Source of the DNA: Microbacteriaceae bacterium X2B
GTDB lineage: Bacteria > Actinomycetota > Actinomycetes > Actinomycetales > Microbacteriaceae
Assembly (NCBI GenBank): GCA_005502445.1
Contig: SCPB01000002.1
Coordinates: 62,001 to 126,000, forward strand
Direction: 5' to 3'
Length of the DNA: 64,000 nucleotides
A program made the translations under genes and the position numbers. The notes under the pieces were generated by a model. The model had not been told where the DNA came from and ran no database searches. It worked only from the letters and a program-made list of their open reading frames with translations. Position 1 is the stretch's first letter; the number at the start of each line of letters is the position of its first letter. Of the stretch, positions 29,377 through 41,007 are shown piece after piece.

Positions 29377-31182
29377 TTGCGAATCAGCAGACTCGGGGCA
29401 GCAAGCGCCGCCACGATCGCGGCGAGCGCCCTCGTCCTCTCGGCCTGCGCTGCACCGCAGCAGTCCGAGGTCGTCGAAGGCAGCTCGATCACGGTCGCGT
29501 GGAACCAGCCGTTCTACTCGTACAACAGCAACACCTCGTTCGGCAACGCCACGGCGAACGCGAACATCGTCTACATGACGAGCGGCTCGTTCAACTACTA
29601 CGACAACACGCCCGAGCTCCAGAAGGACGAGTCGTTCGGCACCTACGAGCTCGTCTCGGAGGACCCGCTGGTCGTCGAGTACACCATCGCCGACGGCGTC
29701 GAATGGTCCGACGGCACACCGGTCGACGCGGCCGACATGCTGCTCGCCTGGGCCGCGAACTCGGGAGTGCCCAACACCCCCGAGTTCGACCCGAGCGAGT
29801 TCACCGACCCGGAGACGGGTGAGTTCACCGAGGACTACCCCACCGACGTCGTCTACTTCGACGGCTCGCTCGGCAGCGGCCTCGAGAACGTCTCGCAGGT
29901 GCCCGAGATCGACGGCAAGACGATCACGCTCGAGTACGACAACATCTTCGTCGACTGGGAGCTCGTCTTCGGCGTCGGCCTGCCCGCGCACGTCGTCGCG
30001 CAGCGCGCGCTCGGCATCGAGGACCCCCAGGAGGCGAAGGACGCGCTCGTGGAGGCCATTCAGAACAACGACGAAGAGGCTCTCGCCTCGATCTCGTCTG
30101 TCTGGAACTCCGACTGGAACTTCTCGGAGATGCCCTCGGAGGAGGACGCCAACCTTCTCGTGGTCAACGGCCCGTACGTTATCACCGAGTTCGTTGCCGA
30201 CCAGTACATCACCCTGAAGGCCAACGAGAACTACACGGGAGAGAACTCGCCGCAGATCGAGGAGGTCACCGTCCGCTTCATCACCGACCCGCTCGCCGCC
30301 GTGCAGGCCCTCGACAACGGCGAGGTCGACGTCATCAGCCCGCAGGCCACGGCCGATGTCGCCGATGCGCTCGCCGAGCTCGACGGCGTCACGGTGCTCT
30401 CGGGCGTCGAGGCTGTCTACGAGCACATCGACCTGCAGTTCGACCAGTCGAAGAGCGGCACCTTCAACAACCCGGTCGTGCGCGAGGCCTTCCTCAAGAC
30501 GATTCCGCGCCAGCAGATCGTCGACACGCTCATCAAGCCGCTCAACCCCGAGGCCGAGGTGCGCAACTCGCAGCTCTTCGTGCCCGGCGCTCCCGGCTAC
30601 GACGAGACCGTCGAGACCAACGGCATGCAGGCCAACTACGGCGAGGTCGACATCGAGGGCGCGAAGGCGCTGCTCGCCGAGGCCGGCGTCACGAGCCCCG
30701 AGGTCTGCATCCTCTACGCGACGAACAACCCTCGCCGCGTCAACGAGTTCGCGCTCATCCAGGAATCGGCCAGCCAGGCGGGCTTCGCCGTCACCGACTG
30801 CGGCAGCGACGACTGGGGCGGCCTGCTCGGCACCCCGGGAGCCTACGACGCGACCTTCTTCGGCTGGCAGTCGACGAGCCTCGGCGTGACCAACAGCTCG
30901 GCGACCTTCCGCACGGGCGGCATCAACAACCTCAACTACTACAGCAACCCCGAGGTCGACGAGCTGCTCAGCGAACTGGACACCACGATCGACCCGGAGC
31001 GTCAGATCGAGATCCAGGTCGAGATCGACAAGCTGCTGATGGACGACGCCTACGGCCTGACCATCTTCCAGTTCCCCGGCGTCACGGCCTTCAGCGACCG
31101 TGTCGAGGGCGTCGACCCCGGCCCCCTCTCGCCGACGATCTTCTGGAACATCTGGGACTGGACGCCGACCGACACCGAGTAG
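29377..31182 (+). CDS. Peptide-type ABC transporter substrate-binding lipoprotein
   Basis: 601 aa, family 5 extracellular solute-binding protein (DppA/OppA-like). TTG start at 29377 behind an excellent AGGAGG 4 nt away. Signal peptide with lipobox LSAC (Cys24). Family core: LQKDESFGTYELVSEDPLVV, VEWSDGTPVDAADMLLAW, and LFVPGAPGY. Oligopeptides or a similar substrate are likely. The 287 bp upstream shows no other gene and must hold the promoter. A strong hairpin follows before the permease genes. Confidence 0.9.
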   Translation: MRISRLGAASAATIAASALVLSACAAPQQSEVVEGSSITVAWNQPFYSYNSNTSFGNATANANIVYMTSGSFNYYDNTPELQKDESFGTYELVSEDPLVVEYTIADGVEWSDGTPVDAADMLLAWAANSGVPNTPEFDPSEFTDPETGEFTEDYPTDVVYFDGSLGSGLENVSQVPEIDGKTITLEYDNIFVDWELVFGVGLPAHVVAQRALGIEDPQEAKDALVEAIQNNDEEALASISSVWNSDWNFSEMPSEEDANLLVVNGPYVITEFVADQYITLKANENYTGENSPQIEEVTVRFITDPLAAVQALDNGEVDVISPQATADVADALAELDGVTVLSGVEAVYEHIDLQFDQSKSGTFNNPVVREAFLKTIPRQQIVDTLIKPLNPEAEVRNSQLFVPGAPGYDETVETNGMQANYGEVDIEGAKALLAEAGVTSPEVCILYATNNPRRVNEFALIQESASQAGFAVTDCGSDDWGGLLGTPGAYDATFFGWQSTSLGVTNSSATFRTGGINNLNYYSNPEVDELLSELDTTIDPERQIEIQVEIDKLLMDDAYGLTIFQFPGVTAFSDRVEGVDPGPLSPTIFWNIWDWTPTDTE

Positions 31183-31230
31183 GTCCGAGCCACTCGGACT
31201 GATCATGTCAGTCAGCTGACCCAGCATCAG

Positions 31231-31264
31231 GGGCGCTGGGGCCGCCACCGCGGCCCCAGCGCCC
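31231..31264 (+). terminator. Hairpin between peptide-binding and permease genes
   Basis: 15-bp perfect stem, GGGCGCTGGGGCCGC with GCGGCCCCAGCGCCC, and a CACC loop, 48 bp after the binding-protein stop. As at 19732 it probably limits read-through so that binding protein is made in excess. Confidence 0.75.
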
Positions 31265-31307
31265 TCGGCTGGGCACCCAGGATCAGTTAGGTAGGGTGCC
31301 ATTTCCG

Positions 31308-32831
31308 ATGGCCACATTCGTAATCCGGCGACTCATCGCCTCCGTATTCGTCCTCCTCGCCGCCACGTACCTCATGTACAACCTGGTCGCGTTGTCGGGT
31401 GACCCCCTCAAGGACCTCCGCGAGAGCAGCGCTCCCAACAAGGAGCAGCTCATCGAGTCGCGAATCCGACTCCTGAATCTCGATGTCGCACCGCCGCTGC
31501 GGTACTTCATCTGGTTCGCCGGCGTCCTCCGCGGCGACTTCGGCGTCACCGTCGAGGGCCGCAGCGTCAACGCCCTGCTCGAGCAGGCGCTCGGCTCGAC
31601 CATCCAGCTCGTCACGATCGCGACGATCGTCGCGATCTTCCTCGGCCTCCTCGTCGGCATCACGACGGCGCTGCGGCAGTACTCGGGCTACGACTACAGC
31701 GTCACCTTCGTCTCGTTCCTGTTCTTCTCGTTGCCGATCTTCTGGGTCGCGGTGCTGCTCAAGCAGTTCGTCGCGATCGGGTTCAACGACTTCCTCGATG
31801 ACGACCCGCAACTGCCCATGCTCGTCATCGTCGCGCTCACGCTCCTCTCGGGGGCGCTGTGGGCCTCGATCATCCCGGGCGAGCCGCGCCGCAAAGCCGT
31901 CATGTTCGGCATCGCCGCCGTCGCGACCGCCGGCCTGCTCACGGTCATGAACCTCACCGACTGGTTCAGCTACCCCGCGATCACGATCGGCGGAGTCGCC
32001 GCCATGGGCATCGGCACGGCGTTCGGCTTCACGGCGCTCATCACGGGCCTCAAGAACCGCCGGGCGCTCATCGCCGCCCTCGTCGTCGCGGCGCTCGGCA
32101 TCGCGGTCTACTACCCGTTCCAGTACAACCTGTCGTTCTTCGTCACCGAATGGTGGATGCTCCTGGGTCTCGCCGCTCTCACGGCTCTCGTGAGCGGGGT
32201 GGTCGGCTTCGTCGTCGGCGGGGTCGACAAGGGCCCGGTCGTGCGCGTCGCGATCTTCACGGGGCTCACGACCGCGTTCGTCATCGCGCTCGACCGCTTC
32301 ATGCTCGTGTGGGACGACTACGCGAACTCGGGCCGCGTGCGCGGGCGGCCGATCGCGACGATCGGCGCCTCGACCCCCAATCTCGAGGGCTCGCTCTGGG
32401 TGCAGGGCGTCGACATCTTCACGCACCTCCTGCTGCCGACGCTCGCGCTCATCCTCATCTCGTTCGCGACCTATACGCGGTATTCGCGAGCGAGCCTGCT
32501 CGAGGTGCTCAACCAGGACTACATCCGCACGGCGCGCGCGAAGGGGCTCTCCGAGCGCACGGTCGTCGTGCGCCACGCCTTCCGCAACGCCCTCATCCCG
32601 ATCGCGACGATCGTCGCCTTCGACATCGGCGGCATCGTCGGCGGCGCCGTCATCACCGAGCGCGTGTTCGGCTGGACGGGCATGGGCCAGCTGTTCCAGA
32701 ACGGCCTCGCGCGTGTCGATCCGAACCCCGTGATGGCCTTCTTCGTCGTCGTCGGCGGGCTCGCGATCCTGTTCAACCTGATCGCCGACCTCGTCTACGC
32801 CGCCCTCGACCCGCGAATCCGAGTCAACTGA
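31308..32831 (+). CDS. Peptide ABC transporter permease 1 (DppB-like) with large membrane insert
   Basis: 507 aa, against about 310-340 for ordinary DppB. N-terminal helix FVIRRLIASVFVLLAATYL and the first helices are canonical, and the C-terminal third holds the EAA-type loop (YIRTARAKGLSERTVVVRHA) and GGAVITERVFGWTGMGQL. Between them, about residues 155-330, lies an extra block with five or six further predicted membrane helices. ATG at 31308 is preferred over the GTG four codons earlier. Overlaps the next gene by 1 nt (TGATG). Confidence 0.85.
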   Translation: MATFVIRRLIASVFVLLAATYLMYNLVALSGDPLKDLRESSAPNKEQLIESRIRLLNLDVAPPLRYFIWFAGVLRGDFGVTVEGRSVNALLEQALGSTIQLVTIATIVAIFLGLLVGITTALRQYSGYDYSVTFVSFLFFSLPIFWVAVLLKQFVAIGFNDFLDDDPQLPMLVIVALTLLSGALWASIIPGEPRRKAVMFGIAAVATAGLLTVMNLTDWFSYPAITIGGVAAMGIGTAFGFTALITGLKNRRALIAALVVAALGIAVYYPFQYNLSFFVTEWWMLLGLAALTALVSGVVGFVVGGVDKGPVVRVAIFTGLTTAFVIALDRFMLVWDDYANSGRVRGRPIATIGASTPNLEGSLWVQGVDIFTHLLLPTLALILISFATYTRYSRASLLEVLNQDYIRTARAKGLSERTVVVRHAFRNALIPIATIVAFDIGGIVGGAVITERVFGWTGMGQLFQNGLARVDPNPVMAFFVVVGGLAILFNLIADLVYAALDPRIRVN

Positions 32832-33904
32832 TGTCGAACACACTCATTCCCGAGCCGGGCCACAGCGCGCCCGGTGTGACCGACGCCGAGAACAACCTCG
32901 AGCTCAGAGAGATCGAGGGCCTGAGTCAGGGCCAGATCGTGCGGCGGCGGTTCTTCCGCCACCGCGGAGCGCTCATCTCGATGGTCGTGCTCGCGTTCAT
33001 CGTCGTCCTGGCCTTCAGTTCCGTGGGTCTGAGCTTCTCGTTCTTCGGCATCCCGATCCGCACCCCCGGCTGGTGGCAGTGGACCTGGACGCAGATCGAC
33101 CCGCCGCAGGACGGCGGACGGCCGACCCTGAGCCTGATCCCGCGGTTCCTCGGCGGGGAGGGTCTGCGGTTCGGCGACCACCCCTTCGGGCAGGACGAGG
33201 TCGGGCGCGACATCTTCGCGGTCGTCATGCGGGGCACGCAGCAGTCGGTCGTCATCATGGTCGTCGTCGGGCTCATCGCCGTCTCGATCGGCACCGTCAT
33301 CGGCGCCGTCTCCGGCTACTTCCGGGGCTGGCGCGATTCGGTGCTCATGCGCTTCACCGACATCATCATCACGATCCCCGTGATCGTGGTCGGCGCAGTC
33401 GTCGGCAAGGCCGTCGGCAACCAGGGCGCCTTCGCGCTCGCGATCGTGCTCGGGCTCTTCGCGTGGACCGGTCTCGCCCGACTCGTGCGCGCCGAGGTGC
33501 TGAGCCTGCGCGAGCGCGAGTTCGTCGACGCGGCGCGCGTCGCCGGTGCGAGCAACCGCCGCATCATCTTCAAGCACATCCTGCCCAACGCGATCGGCGT
33601 GATCATCGTCAACTCGACGCTGCTCATGGCTGCCGCGATCCTGCTCGAGACGGCGCTGAGCTTCCTCGGCTTCGGCGTGCAGTCGCCCGACACCTCTCTC
33701 GGCAAGATCATCAGCGACAACCAGGCGGCCTTCGCGACCAGACCCTGGCTGTTCTGGTGGCCCGGTGTCTTCATCATCGCGATCGCCCTGTGCATCAACT
33801 TCATCGGCGACGGGCTCCGCGACGCCTTCGACCCGCGTCAGAAGCGCCTGCCGGGCGCCCGCACTCTCGCGAAGGCCACTCGCCGGGCGAAGTCGAGCGC
33901 GTGA
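32831..33904 (+). CDS. Peptide ABC transporter permease 2 (DppC-like)
   Basis: 357 aa. A polar N-terminus, one helix (ALISMVVLAFIVVLAF), an extracytoplasmic segment of about 80 residues, then a BPD_transp_1 domain with the EAA loop FVDAARVAGASNRRIIFKHI and LLETALSFLGFGVQSPDTS. Standard DppC architecture. Coupled to the upstream permease through TGATG. Confidence 0.9.
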   Translation: MSNTLIPEPGHSAPGVTDAENNLELREIEGLSQGQIVRRRFFRHRGALISMVVLAFIVVLAFSSVGLSFSFFGIPIRTPGWWQWTWTQIDPPQDGGRPTLSLIPRFLGGEGLRFGDHPFGQDEVGRDIFAVVMRGTQQSVVIMVVVGLIAVSIGTVIGAVSGYFRGWRDSVLMRFTDIIITIPVIVVGAVVGKAVGNQGAFALAIVLGLFAWTGLARLVRAEVLSLREREFVDAARVAGASNRRIIFKHILPNAIGVIIVNSTLLMAAAILLETALSFLGFGVQSPDTSLGKIISDNQAAFATRPWLFWWPGVFIIAIALCINFIGDGLRDAFDPRQKRLPGARTLAKATRRAKSSA

Positions 33905-33921
33905 TGGCGACCGAGTGCGCG

Positions 33922-34527
33922 TCAGAGCACGAGACCGAGGGCGCACAGGCCCACGAGCACGAGCAGCGTGCCGATCGTCGCGCGGTGCGCCTCGCGCCGG
34001 GGCTGCGCCTCCGGGGCGGCCGGGGTCAGGAGGCCGTCGTCGCGCAGCTCCTCCCAGTGGCGCCGGATCACGTTCGCCGCGGCCCCGCTGTCGGTGTTGA
34101 GCGCGTCGCCGGGGCGGATCGCGCCCGCGACTCGCGCCGATTCCGACACACGCAGGTCGTCGCGGCCGAGGGTCATCGGAGTCCAGCGCGAGCCGGCCGG
34201 AGCCGCCCAGGCCTCGATGCGTCGACCGCCGGCGCGCAATGTCAGGGCCCACTTGGTGTCGATGAACTCGATGCCCGCCCAGGGAACGTGCCAGGTGACG
34301 AAGGGGTTGCGCACCTCGACCTCCTCGTCGCGCACGTCGACGCGCGGCGACCAGAACAGCACAGCGGTGCCATAGGCCATGAGCACCAGCCACCACCCGT
34401 ACCGCACCAGGCCGTCCAGATCGCCGGTCAGCACGAATCCACCGAGACCGGCTGCGGCGAGCACCGTCATGACGACGGTCAGCACGCGGCCGAACAGCGG
34501 GCGGAAGGCGACGGGCTGAAAACGCAT
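33922..34527 (-). CDS. PH-domain membrane protein, antisense within the peptide transporter operon
   Basis: 201 aa. Two membrane helices at the N-terminus (VLTVVMTVLAAAGLGGFVL; WWLVLMAYGTAVLFW), then a bacterial PH-like region (SPRVDVRDEEVEVRNPFVTW, VPWAGIEFIDTKWALTLRAGG), and a last helix at the C-terminus. Family members are actinobacterial PH domain proteins of unknown role. It lies in reverse orientation between permease 2 and the ATPase gene, so the ATPase gene may need its own promoter. Confidence 0.78.
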   Translation of the reverse strand: MRFQPVAFRPLFGRVLTVVMTVLAAAGLGGFVLTGDLDGLVRYGWWLVLMAYGTAVLFWSPRVDVRDEEVEVRNPFVTWHVPWAGIEFIDTKWALTLRAGGRRIEAWAAPAGSRWTPMTLGRDDLRVSESARVAGAIRPGDALNTDSGAAANVIRRHWEELRDDGLLTPAAPEAQPRREAHRATIGTLLVLVGLCALGLVL

Positions 34528-34577
34528 GGCGCCAGCTTCGCAGACCGCCGCATCCTGAACGCAGGGAAGGACCTTCC

Positions 34578-36251
<1,674 letters not shown>

Positions 36252-36345
36252 GGCGGAGCGGGGCGACGGGTAGACTGGTCTCATCGCCCGGGCCATTCTG
36301 CGTGCCCTGAGCCCTCAGACTCCTCCGATCGAAAGCTGCTTCCGT

Positions 36346-38253
36346 ATGGCGCTCGCCACCCGCTCCGACCTGCGCAACGTGGCGATCGTCGCCCACGTCG
36401 ATCACGGCAAGACGACGCTCGTCGACGCCATGCTGCGCCAGACCGACTCCTTCGCCGCGCACGCCCACCTCGAGGATCGCGCGATGGACTCCAACGACCT
36501 GGAGCGCGAGAAGGGCATCACGATCCTCGCGAAGAACACTGCTGTGACCTACAAGGGCAAGCACGCCGGTGGCCACGAGATCACCATCAACGTCATCGAC
36601 ACGCCCGGCCACGCCGACTTCGGCGGCGAGGTCGAGCGAGGCCTGAGCATGGTCGACGGCGTCGTGCTGCTCGTCGACGCGAGCGAGGGCCCGTTGCCGC
36701 AGACCCGCTTCGTGCTGCGCAAGGCCCTCGCGGCGAAGCTCCCCGTGATCCTGCTCGTCAACAAGACCGACCGGCCGGATGCCCGCATCGAGGCCGTCGA
36801 GGAGGAGACGCACGACCTGCTCCTGGGCCTCGCGAGCGACCTGCAGGACGAGGTGCCCGACCTCGACGTCGACGCGATCCTCGACCTGCCCGTCATCTAC
36901 GCCTCGGGTCGTGCCGGAGCGGCGAGCCGCACCCGCCCCGCCGACGGCGAGCTGCCCGACAACGACGACCTCGAACCCCTGTTCGAAGCGATCCTGCAGC
37001 ACATCCCCGCCCCGACCTACGACGACGAGCACCCGCTCCAGGCGCACGTCACGAACCTCGACGCGAGCCCCTTCCTCGGCCGCATCGCGCTCCTGCGCAT
37101 CTTCAACGGCACGCTCAAGAAGGGGCAGACGGTCGCCTGGGTGCGCCACGACGGCTCGCACAGCACCGTGCGGATCACGGAGCTGCTCAAGACCCGCGCA
37201 CTCGAGCGGTACCCGGCCGAGTCGGGCACGGCGGGCGACATCGTCGCCGTCGCCGGCATCGAGGAGATCACGATCGGCGAGACGATCGCCGACCCCGACG
37301 ACATCCGCCCGCTGCCCGCGATCACGGTCGACGAGCCGGCGATCTCTATGACGATCGGCACCAACACCTCGCCCCTCGTCGGCAAGGTCAAGGGCCACAA
37401 GCTCACCGCGCGCATGGTGAAGGACCGCCTCGACCGCGAGCTCATCGGAAACGTTTCGATCCGCGTCGTCGACATCGGCCGCCCCGACGCGTGGGAGGTG
37501 CAGGGGCGCGGCGAGCTCGCTCTCGCGATCCTCGTCGAGAACATGCGTCGCGAGGGGTTCGAACTCACGGTCGGCAAGCCCCAGGTCGTCACCAAGACGA
37601 TCGACGGCAAACTGCACGAGCCCTTCGAGCACCTCACGATCGACGCGCCGGAGGAGTATCTCGGCGCGATCACCCAGCTGCTCGCGGCGCGCCGCGGTCG
37701 CATGGAGGGCATGGTCAACCACGGCACCGGCTGGGTGCGCATGGAGTTCATCGTGCCGAGCCGCGGCCTCATCGGCTTCCGCACCGAGTTCCTCACCACG
37801 ACGCGCGGCACGGGCATCGCCAACGCCATCGCGCACGGCTACGAGCCGTGGGCCGGGTCGATCGTCGCCCGCAACAACGGCTCGATCGTCGCCGACCGCG
37901 CGGGCGTCGTGACGAGCAACGCGATGATGACGCTCCAGGAGCGCATGACCTTCTTCGTCAACCCCACCGAGGAGGTGTACGAGGGCATGGTCGTCGGCGA
38001 GAACTCGCGCGCCGACGACATGGACGTCAACATCACCAAGGAGAAGAAGCTCAACAACATCCGCTCCTCCACCGCCGAGGAGCTCGAGCGACTCACCCCG
38101 CCGCGCCAGCTGACGCTCGAGGAGTGCCTCGAGTTCGCCCGCGAGGACGAGTGCGTCGAGGTCACGCCCGAGAAGGTGCGCATCCGCAAGGTCGAGCTCG
38201 ACCAGACCCTGCGGGCTCGCGCCGCCTCCCGCCTGAAGAAGCAGAACGCCTGA
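36346..38253 (+). CDS. typA: Translational GTPase TypA/BipA
   Basis: 635-aa ribosome-associated GTPase of the EF-G group, needed for growth under stress and for ribosome assembly. G1 AHVDHGKTTLVD, switch region DLEREKGITILAKNT, G3 DTPGHADFGGEVERG, G4 LLVNKTDRPDAR. The C-terminal TypA-specific domain includes SRGLIGFRTEFLT and MVVGENSR. Full length. The 94 bp before it hold a TAGACT -10-like element near 36271. Confidence 0.96.
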   Translation: MALATRSDLRNVAIVAHVDHGKTTLVDAMLRQTDSFAAHAHLEDRAMDSNDLEREKGITILAKNTAVTYKGKHAGGHEITINVIDTPGHADFGGEVERGLSMVDGVVLLVDASEGPLPQTRFVLRKALAAKLPVILLVNKTDRPDARIEAVEEETHDLLLGLASDLQDEVPDLDVDAILDLPVIYASGRAGAASRTRPADGELPDNDDLEPLFEAILQHIPAPTYDDEHPLQAHVTNLDASPFLGRIALLRIFNGTLKKGQTVAWVRHDGSHSTVRITELLKTRALERYPAESGTAGDIVAVAGIEEITIGETIADPDDIRPLPAITVDEPAISMTIGTNTSPLVGKVKGHKLTARMVKDRLDRELIGNVSIRVVDIGRPDAWEVQGRGELALAILVENMRREGFELTVGKPQVVTKTIDGKLHEPFEHLTIDAPEEYLGAITQLLAARRGRMEGMVNHGTGWVRMEFIVPSRGLIGFRTEFLTTTRGTGIANAIAHGYEPWAGSIVARNNGSIVADRAGVVTSNAMMTLQERMTFFVNPTEEVYEGMVVGENSRADDMDVNITKEKKLNNIRSSTAEELERLTPPRQLTLEECLEFAREDECVEVTPEKVRIRKVELDQTLRARAASRLKKQNA

Positions 38254-38294
38254 CCGTCCGAACCGCCGCACCGTCCAGCATCGAGGAGCCCCGC

Positions 38295-38795
38295 ATGACC
38301 CGCACCCGCACCCGCCGCCTCGCCGCCCTCGCGCTCGCCGCCGGCCTCGCCTTCGGGGCGAGCGGTTGCACGGGCTCGCCGCTCGACGACATCGTCGAGG
38401 GGGTCGTTCAGCAGGGCGTCGACGAGATCACCGGAGGCATCGACGAGTCGGTGCGCGGGCTCGTCGACGGCGTGCTCGGCGGCGCCGCGATCTCGACCGA
38501 CGGCTCGCTGCCGAGCGGGTTCCCGAACGAGGTCGTCGTCACGGGCGAGGTCGTCGGCGGCGCGGCGGGCCCCGAGGGCACCGGCTGGGTCGCGCAATCC
38601 CGCCTCGGCGGCGGGGCGGGCTTCGAGGATGCCGCTGCCGCTCTCGAGCGGGCGGGCTTCAGCCCGTCGAATGTCAGCTCCGACGCCGACAGCGGTTTCG
38701 GCTCGTTCACCTCGGCCTCCTACCGCGTCGACCTCGCGGTCGCGACGGATGCCCAGGGCGAGGTCACGGCGACGTACGTCGTCACCCCGGCCTGA
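38295..38795 (+). CDS. Predicted lipoprotein, unknown function
   Basis: 166 aa with signal peptide and lipobox GASGC (Cys25). The mature part is Gly/Asp-rich and ends in an alpha/beta module (GFPNEVVVTGEVVGGAAGP, YRVDLAVATDAQGEVTATYV). Starts 41 bp after typA behind GAGGAG, so probably co-transcribed with it. No family recognised. Confidence 0.75.
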   Translation: MTRTRTRRLAALALAAGLAFGASGCTGSPLDDIVEGVVQQGVDEITGGIDESVRGLVDGVLGGAAISTDGSLPSGFPNEVVVTGEVVGGAAGPEGTGWVAQSRLGGGAGFEDAAAALERAGFSPSNVSSDADSGFGSFTSASYRVDLAVATDAQGEVTATYVVTPA

Positions 38796-38895
38796 GCATC
38801 CGCGCTCGCCGCAGCGCCGGGGGCGCCCCGCGCGCCCGAACGCGCACTCGATGCATTCGCATGAAGCAGGACTGCACAGAAGGTAGGCTCTCGCC

Positions 38896-39675
38896 GTGAA
38901 GATCGCGCGATTCAGCACCGACGGAGACCCGCGGTACGGCGTCGTCGACGACGACGAGCTGGTCGTCCTCTCGGGCGATCCGATGTACCACGGCTACGAC
39001 ACGACGGGGGAGCGCGTGCCCCTGGCGCAGGCGAGGATCCTCGCCCCGGTCATCCCGCGATCGAAGGTCGTGTGCGTGGGCATGAACTACGCGGCGCACC
39101 GGCGCGAGATGGGGCACGACGGGCCCGAGACGCCGCTCATCTTCCTCAAGCCGAACACCGCCGTGATCGGCCCGGGCGACCCGATCGTGCTGCCGCCGGT
39201 CGAGGGCCGCATCGTGCACGAGGGCGAGCTCGCGATCGTCATCGGCTCGGTCGCCAAGCGGGTGCCGCGCGAGAACTGGCGCGATGTCGTCTTCGGCTAC
39301 ACGATCGCCAACGACGTCTCGGCGCGCGACGTCATGTTCGCCGACGGCCAGTGGGCGCGAGCGAAGGGCTACGACACCTTCTGCCCGCTCGGCCCGTACA
39401 TCGACACCGAGATCGACCCGACGAACCTCGAGATCGAGACCTTCGTCGACGGCGAGCTGCGCCGCAAGGGCAACACGCGCGACCTGCTGCACGGCATCCC
39501 CGCGCTCATCGAGTTCATCAGCGACGTGTGGACCCTCCTCCCGGGCGACGTGATCCTCACGGGCACGCCCGACGGCCTCGGCGGCTTCGTCGACGGCCAG
39601 CGGGTCGACATCACGATCGAGGGTCTCGGTATGCTCTCGAATCCGGCCAAGAACCGCGACGACCGCACCGACTGA
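38896..39675 (+). CDS. Fumarylacetoacetate hydrolase family protein
   Basis: 259 aa. FAH fold with metal-binding residues in IVHEGELAIVIGSVAKR and GYTIANDVSARDVMFADGQW, and FCPLGPYI. Members hydrolyse C-C bonds in acylpyruvates, oxaloacetate or ring-cleavage products, or isomerise them; the exact substrate cannot be told. GTG start at 38896. The next gene (MFS) begins 4 bp after its stop, which suggests shared transcription. Confidence 0.88.
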   Translation: MKIARFSTDGDPRYGVVDDDELVVLSGDPMYHGYDTTGERVPLAQARILAPVIPRSKVVCVGMNYAAHRREMGHDGPETPLIFLKPNTAVIGPGDPIVLPPVEGRIVHEGELAIVIGSVAKRVPRENWRDVVFGYTIANDVSARDVMFADGQWARAKGYDTFCPLGPYIDTEIDPTNLEIETFVDGELRRKGNTRDLLHGIPALIEFISDVWTLLPGDVILTGTPDGLGGFVDGQRVDITIEGLGMLSNPAKNRDDRTD

Positions 39676-39679
39676 TCCC

Positions 39680-40996
39680 GTGCGCACCCGGGCTCGCATC
39701 GATGAGGGGATGGCCGCCGCCCCCGAGGCGGCCGGCGTCGCGCACGTGCAGCACCGCATCCGCACCATCCTCATGGCTGGGCAGGTGCTCGCCGGGCTCG
39801 GCATGGGGTCGACCCTGTCGATCGGCGCGATCCTCGCCGCCGAGATCTCGGGCTCGCCCGCCTTCAGCGGCATGGCGGCGACCATGTCGACGCTCGGCGC
39901 GGCCCTCGCCGCGATCCCGCTCGCGCGCCTCGCCGCACGCGCCGGCCGCGCTCCGGCTCTCGCGACGGGCGCTCTCGTCGCGGCTCTCGGGGCCGTGACC
40001 GCGATCGTCGCGGCGGGGCTGCCGAGCTTCCCGCTGCTGCTGGTCGGCATCCTGCTCATCGGCGTCGGCACCGCCGTCAATCTGCAGTCGCGGTTCGCCG
40101 CCGCCGACCTCGCGGCGCCCGCCACGCGCGGTCGCGACCTCTCGCTCGTGGTGTGGGCCACGACGGTCGGCGCGGTGAGCGGGCCCAACCTCATCGGGCC
40201 GGGTGAGGATCTCGGCGCCGCGATCGGCCTGCCGCCCCTCTCGGGGCCGTTCCTGTTCACGGTCGCGGCGCAGTCGCTCGCGGCCGCGCTCTACCTGGTG
40301 CTGCTGCGCCCCGACCCGCTGCGCCTCGCGCAGCGCCTCGCGCGCGACGCTGGGGCGAACGGCGGGGCCGGGGCCTCGACGACCGCGGCGGCCGTCGACG
40401 ACCGGGCGGGCATCCGTCTCGCGCTTCTCGCGATCGCTCTCAGCCACGCGACCATGGTGAGCGTGATGGCGATGACGCCCGTGCACCTGGCCGACCACGG
40501 CGCGAGCCTCGTGATCGTGGGCTTCACGATCAGCCTGCACATCGCCGGCATGTATGCCCTCTCGCCCGTCTTCGGCATCCTCAGCGACCGGGTCGGGCGG
40601 TGGTGGACGATCCTCATCGGGCAGGCGCTCTTCGTCGCCGCCCTGCTCATGACCGCGCTCGGCGCCGAGAGCGAGGGCTGGGTTGTCGCGGGGCTCGTCG
40701 CGCTCGGGCTCGGCTGGAGCGCCGCGACCGTCGCCGGCAGCGCCCTGCTGACCGAGTCGACGACGCCCGCGCGCCGCACGATCGTGCAGGGTCGCAGCGA
40801 CCTGCTCATGAGCGGCAGCGGCGCGATCGGCGGGGCGCTCGCGGGGCCCGTGCTCGCCGGCCTCGGCTATGCGGGGCTCTCGCTGACCGCGCTCGTGCTC
40901 ACGGCCGTCGTCGTCGCCGCGCTGCTGGCGACCCCGCGCGCGAGCCCGCCCGCGACGGGCCCCGTCGTCCCGGGGCCCGTACCCGCCCGCCGGTAG
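39680..40996 (+). CDS. MFS transporter, 12 helices
   Basis: 438 aa, GTG start at 39680. The Ala/Leu-rich sequence has two bundles of six helices separated by a polar linker (about residues 215-245). Loop 2-3 and 8-9 regions carry MFS-like motifs ([23 protein letters not shown]). Substrate unknown; the location after an FAH-family hydrolase hints at import of a dicarboxylic or aromatic breakdown compound, but that is a guess. Confidence 0.82.
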   Translation: MRTRARIDEGMAAAPEAAGVAHVQHRIRTILMAGQVLAGLGMGSTLSIGAILAAEISGSPAFSGMAATMSTLGAALAAIPLARLAARAGRAPALATGALVAALGAVTAIVAAGLPSFPLLLVGILLIGVGTAVNLQSRFAAADLAAPATRGRDLSLVVWATTVGAVSGPNLIGPGEDLGAAIGLPPLSGPFLFTVAAQSLAAALYLVLLRPDPLRLAQRLARDAGANGGAGASTTAAAVDDRAGIRLALLAIALSHATMVSVMAMTPVHLADHGASLVIVGFTISLHIAGMYALSPVFGILSDRVGRWWTILIGQALFVAALLMTALGAESEGWVVAGLVALGLGWSAATVAGSALLTESTTPARRTIVQGRSDLLMSGSGAIGGALAGPVLAGLGYAGLSLTALVLTAVVVAALLATPRASPPATGPVVPGPVPARR

Positions 40997-41007
40997 GATC
41001 GCAAGCG

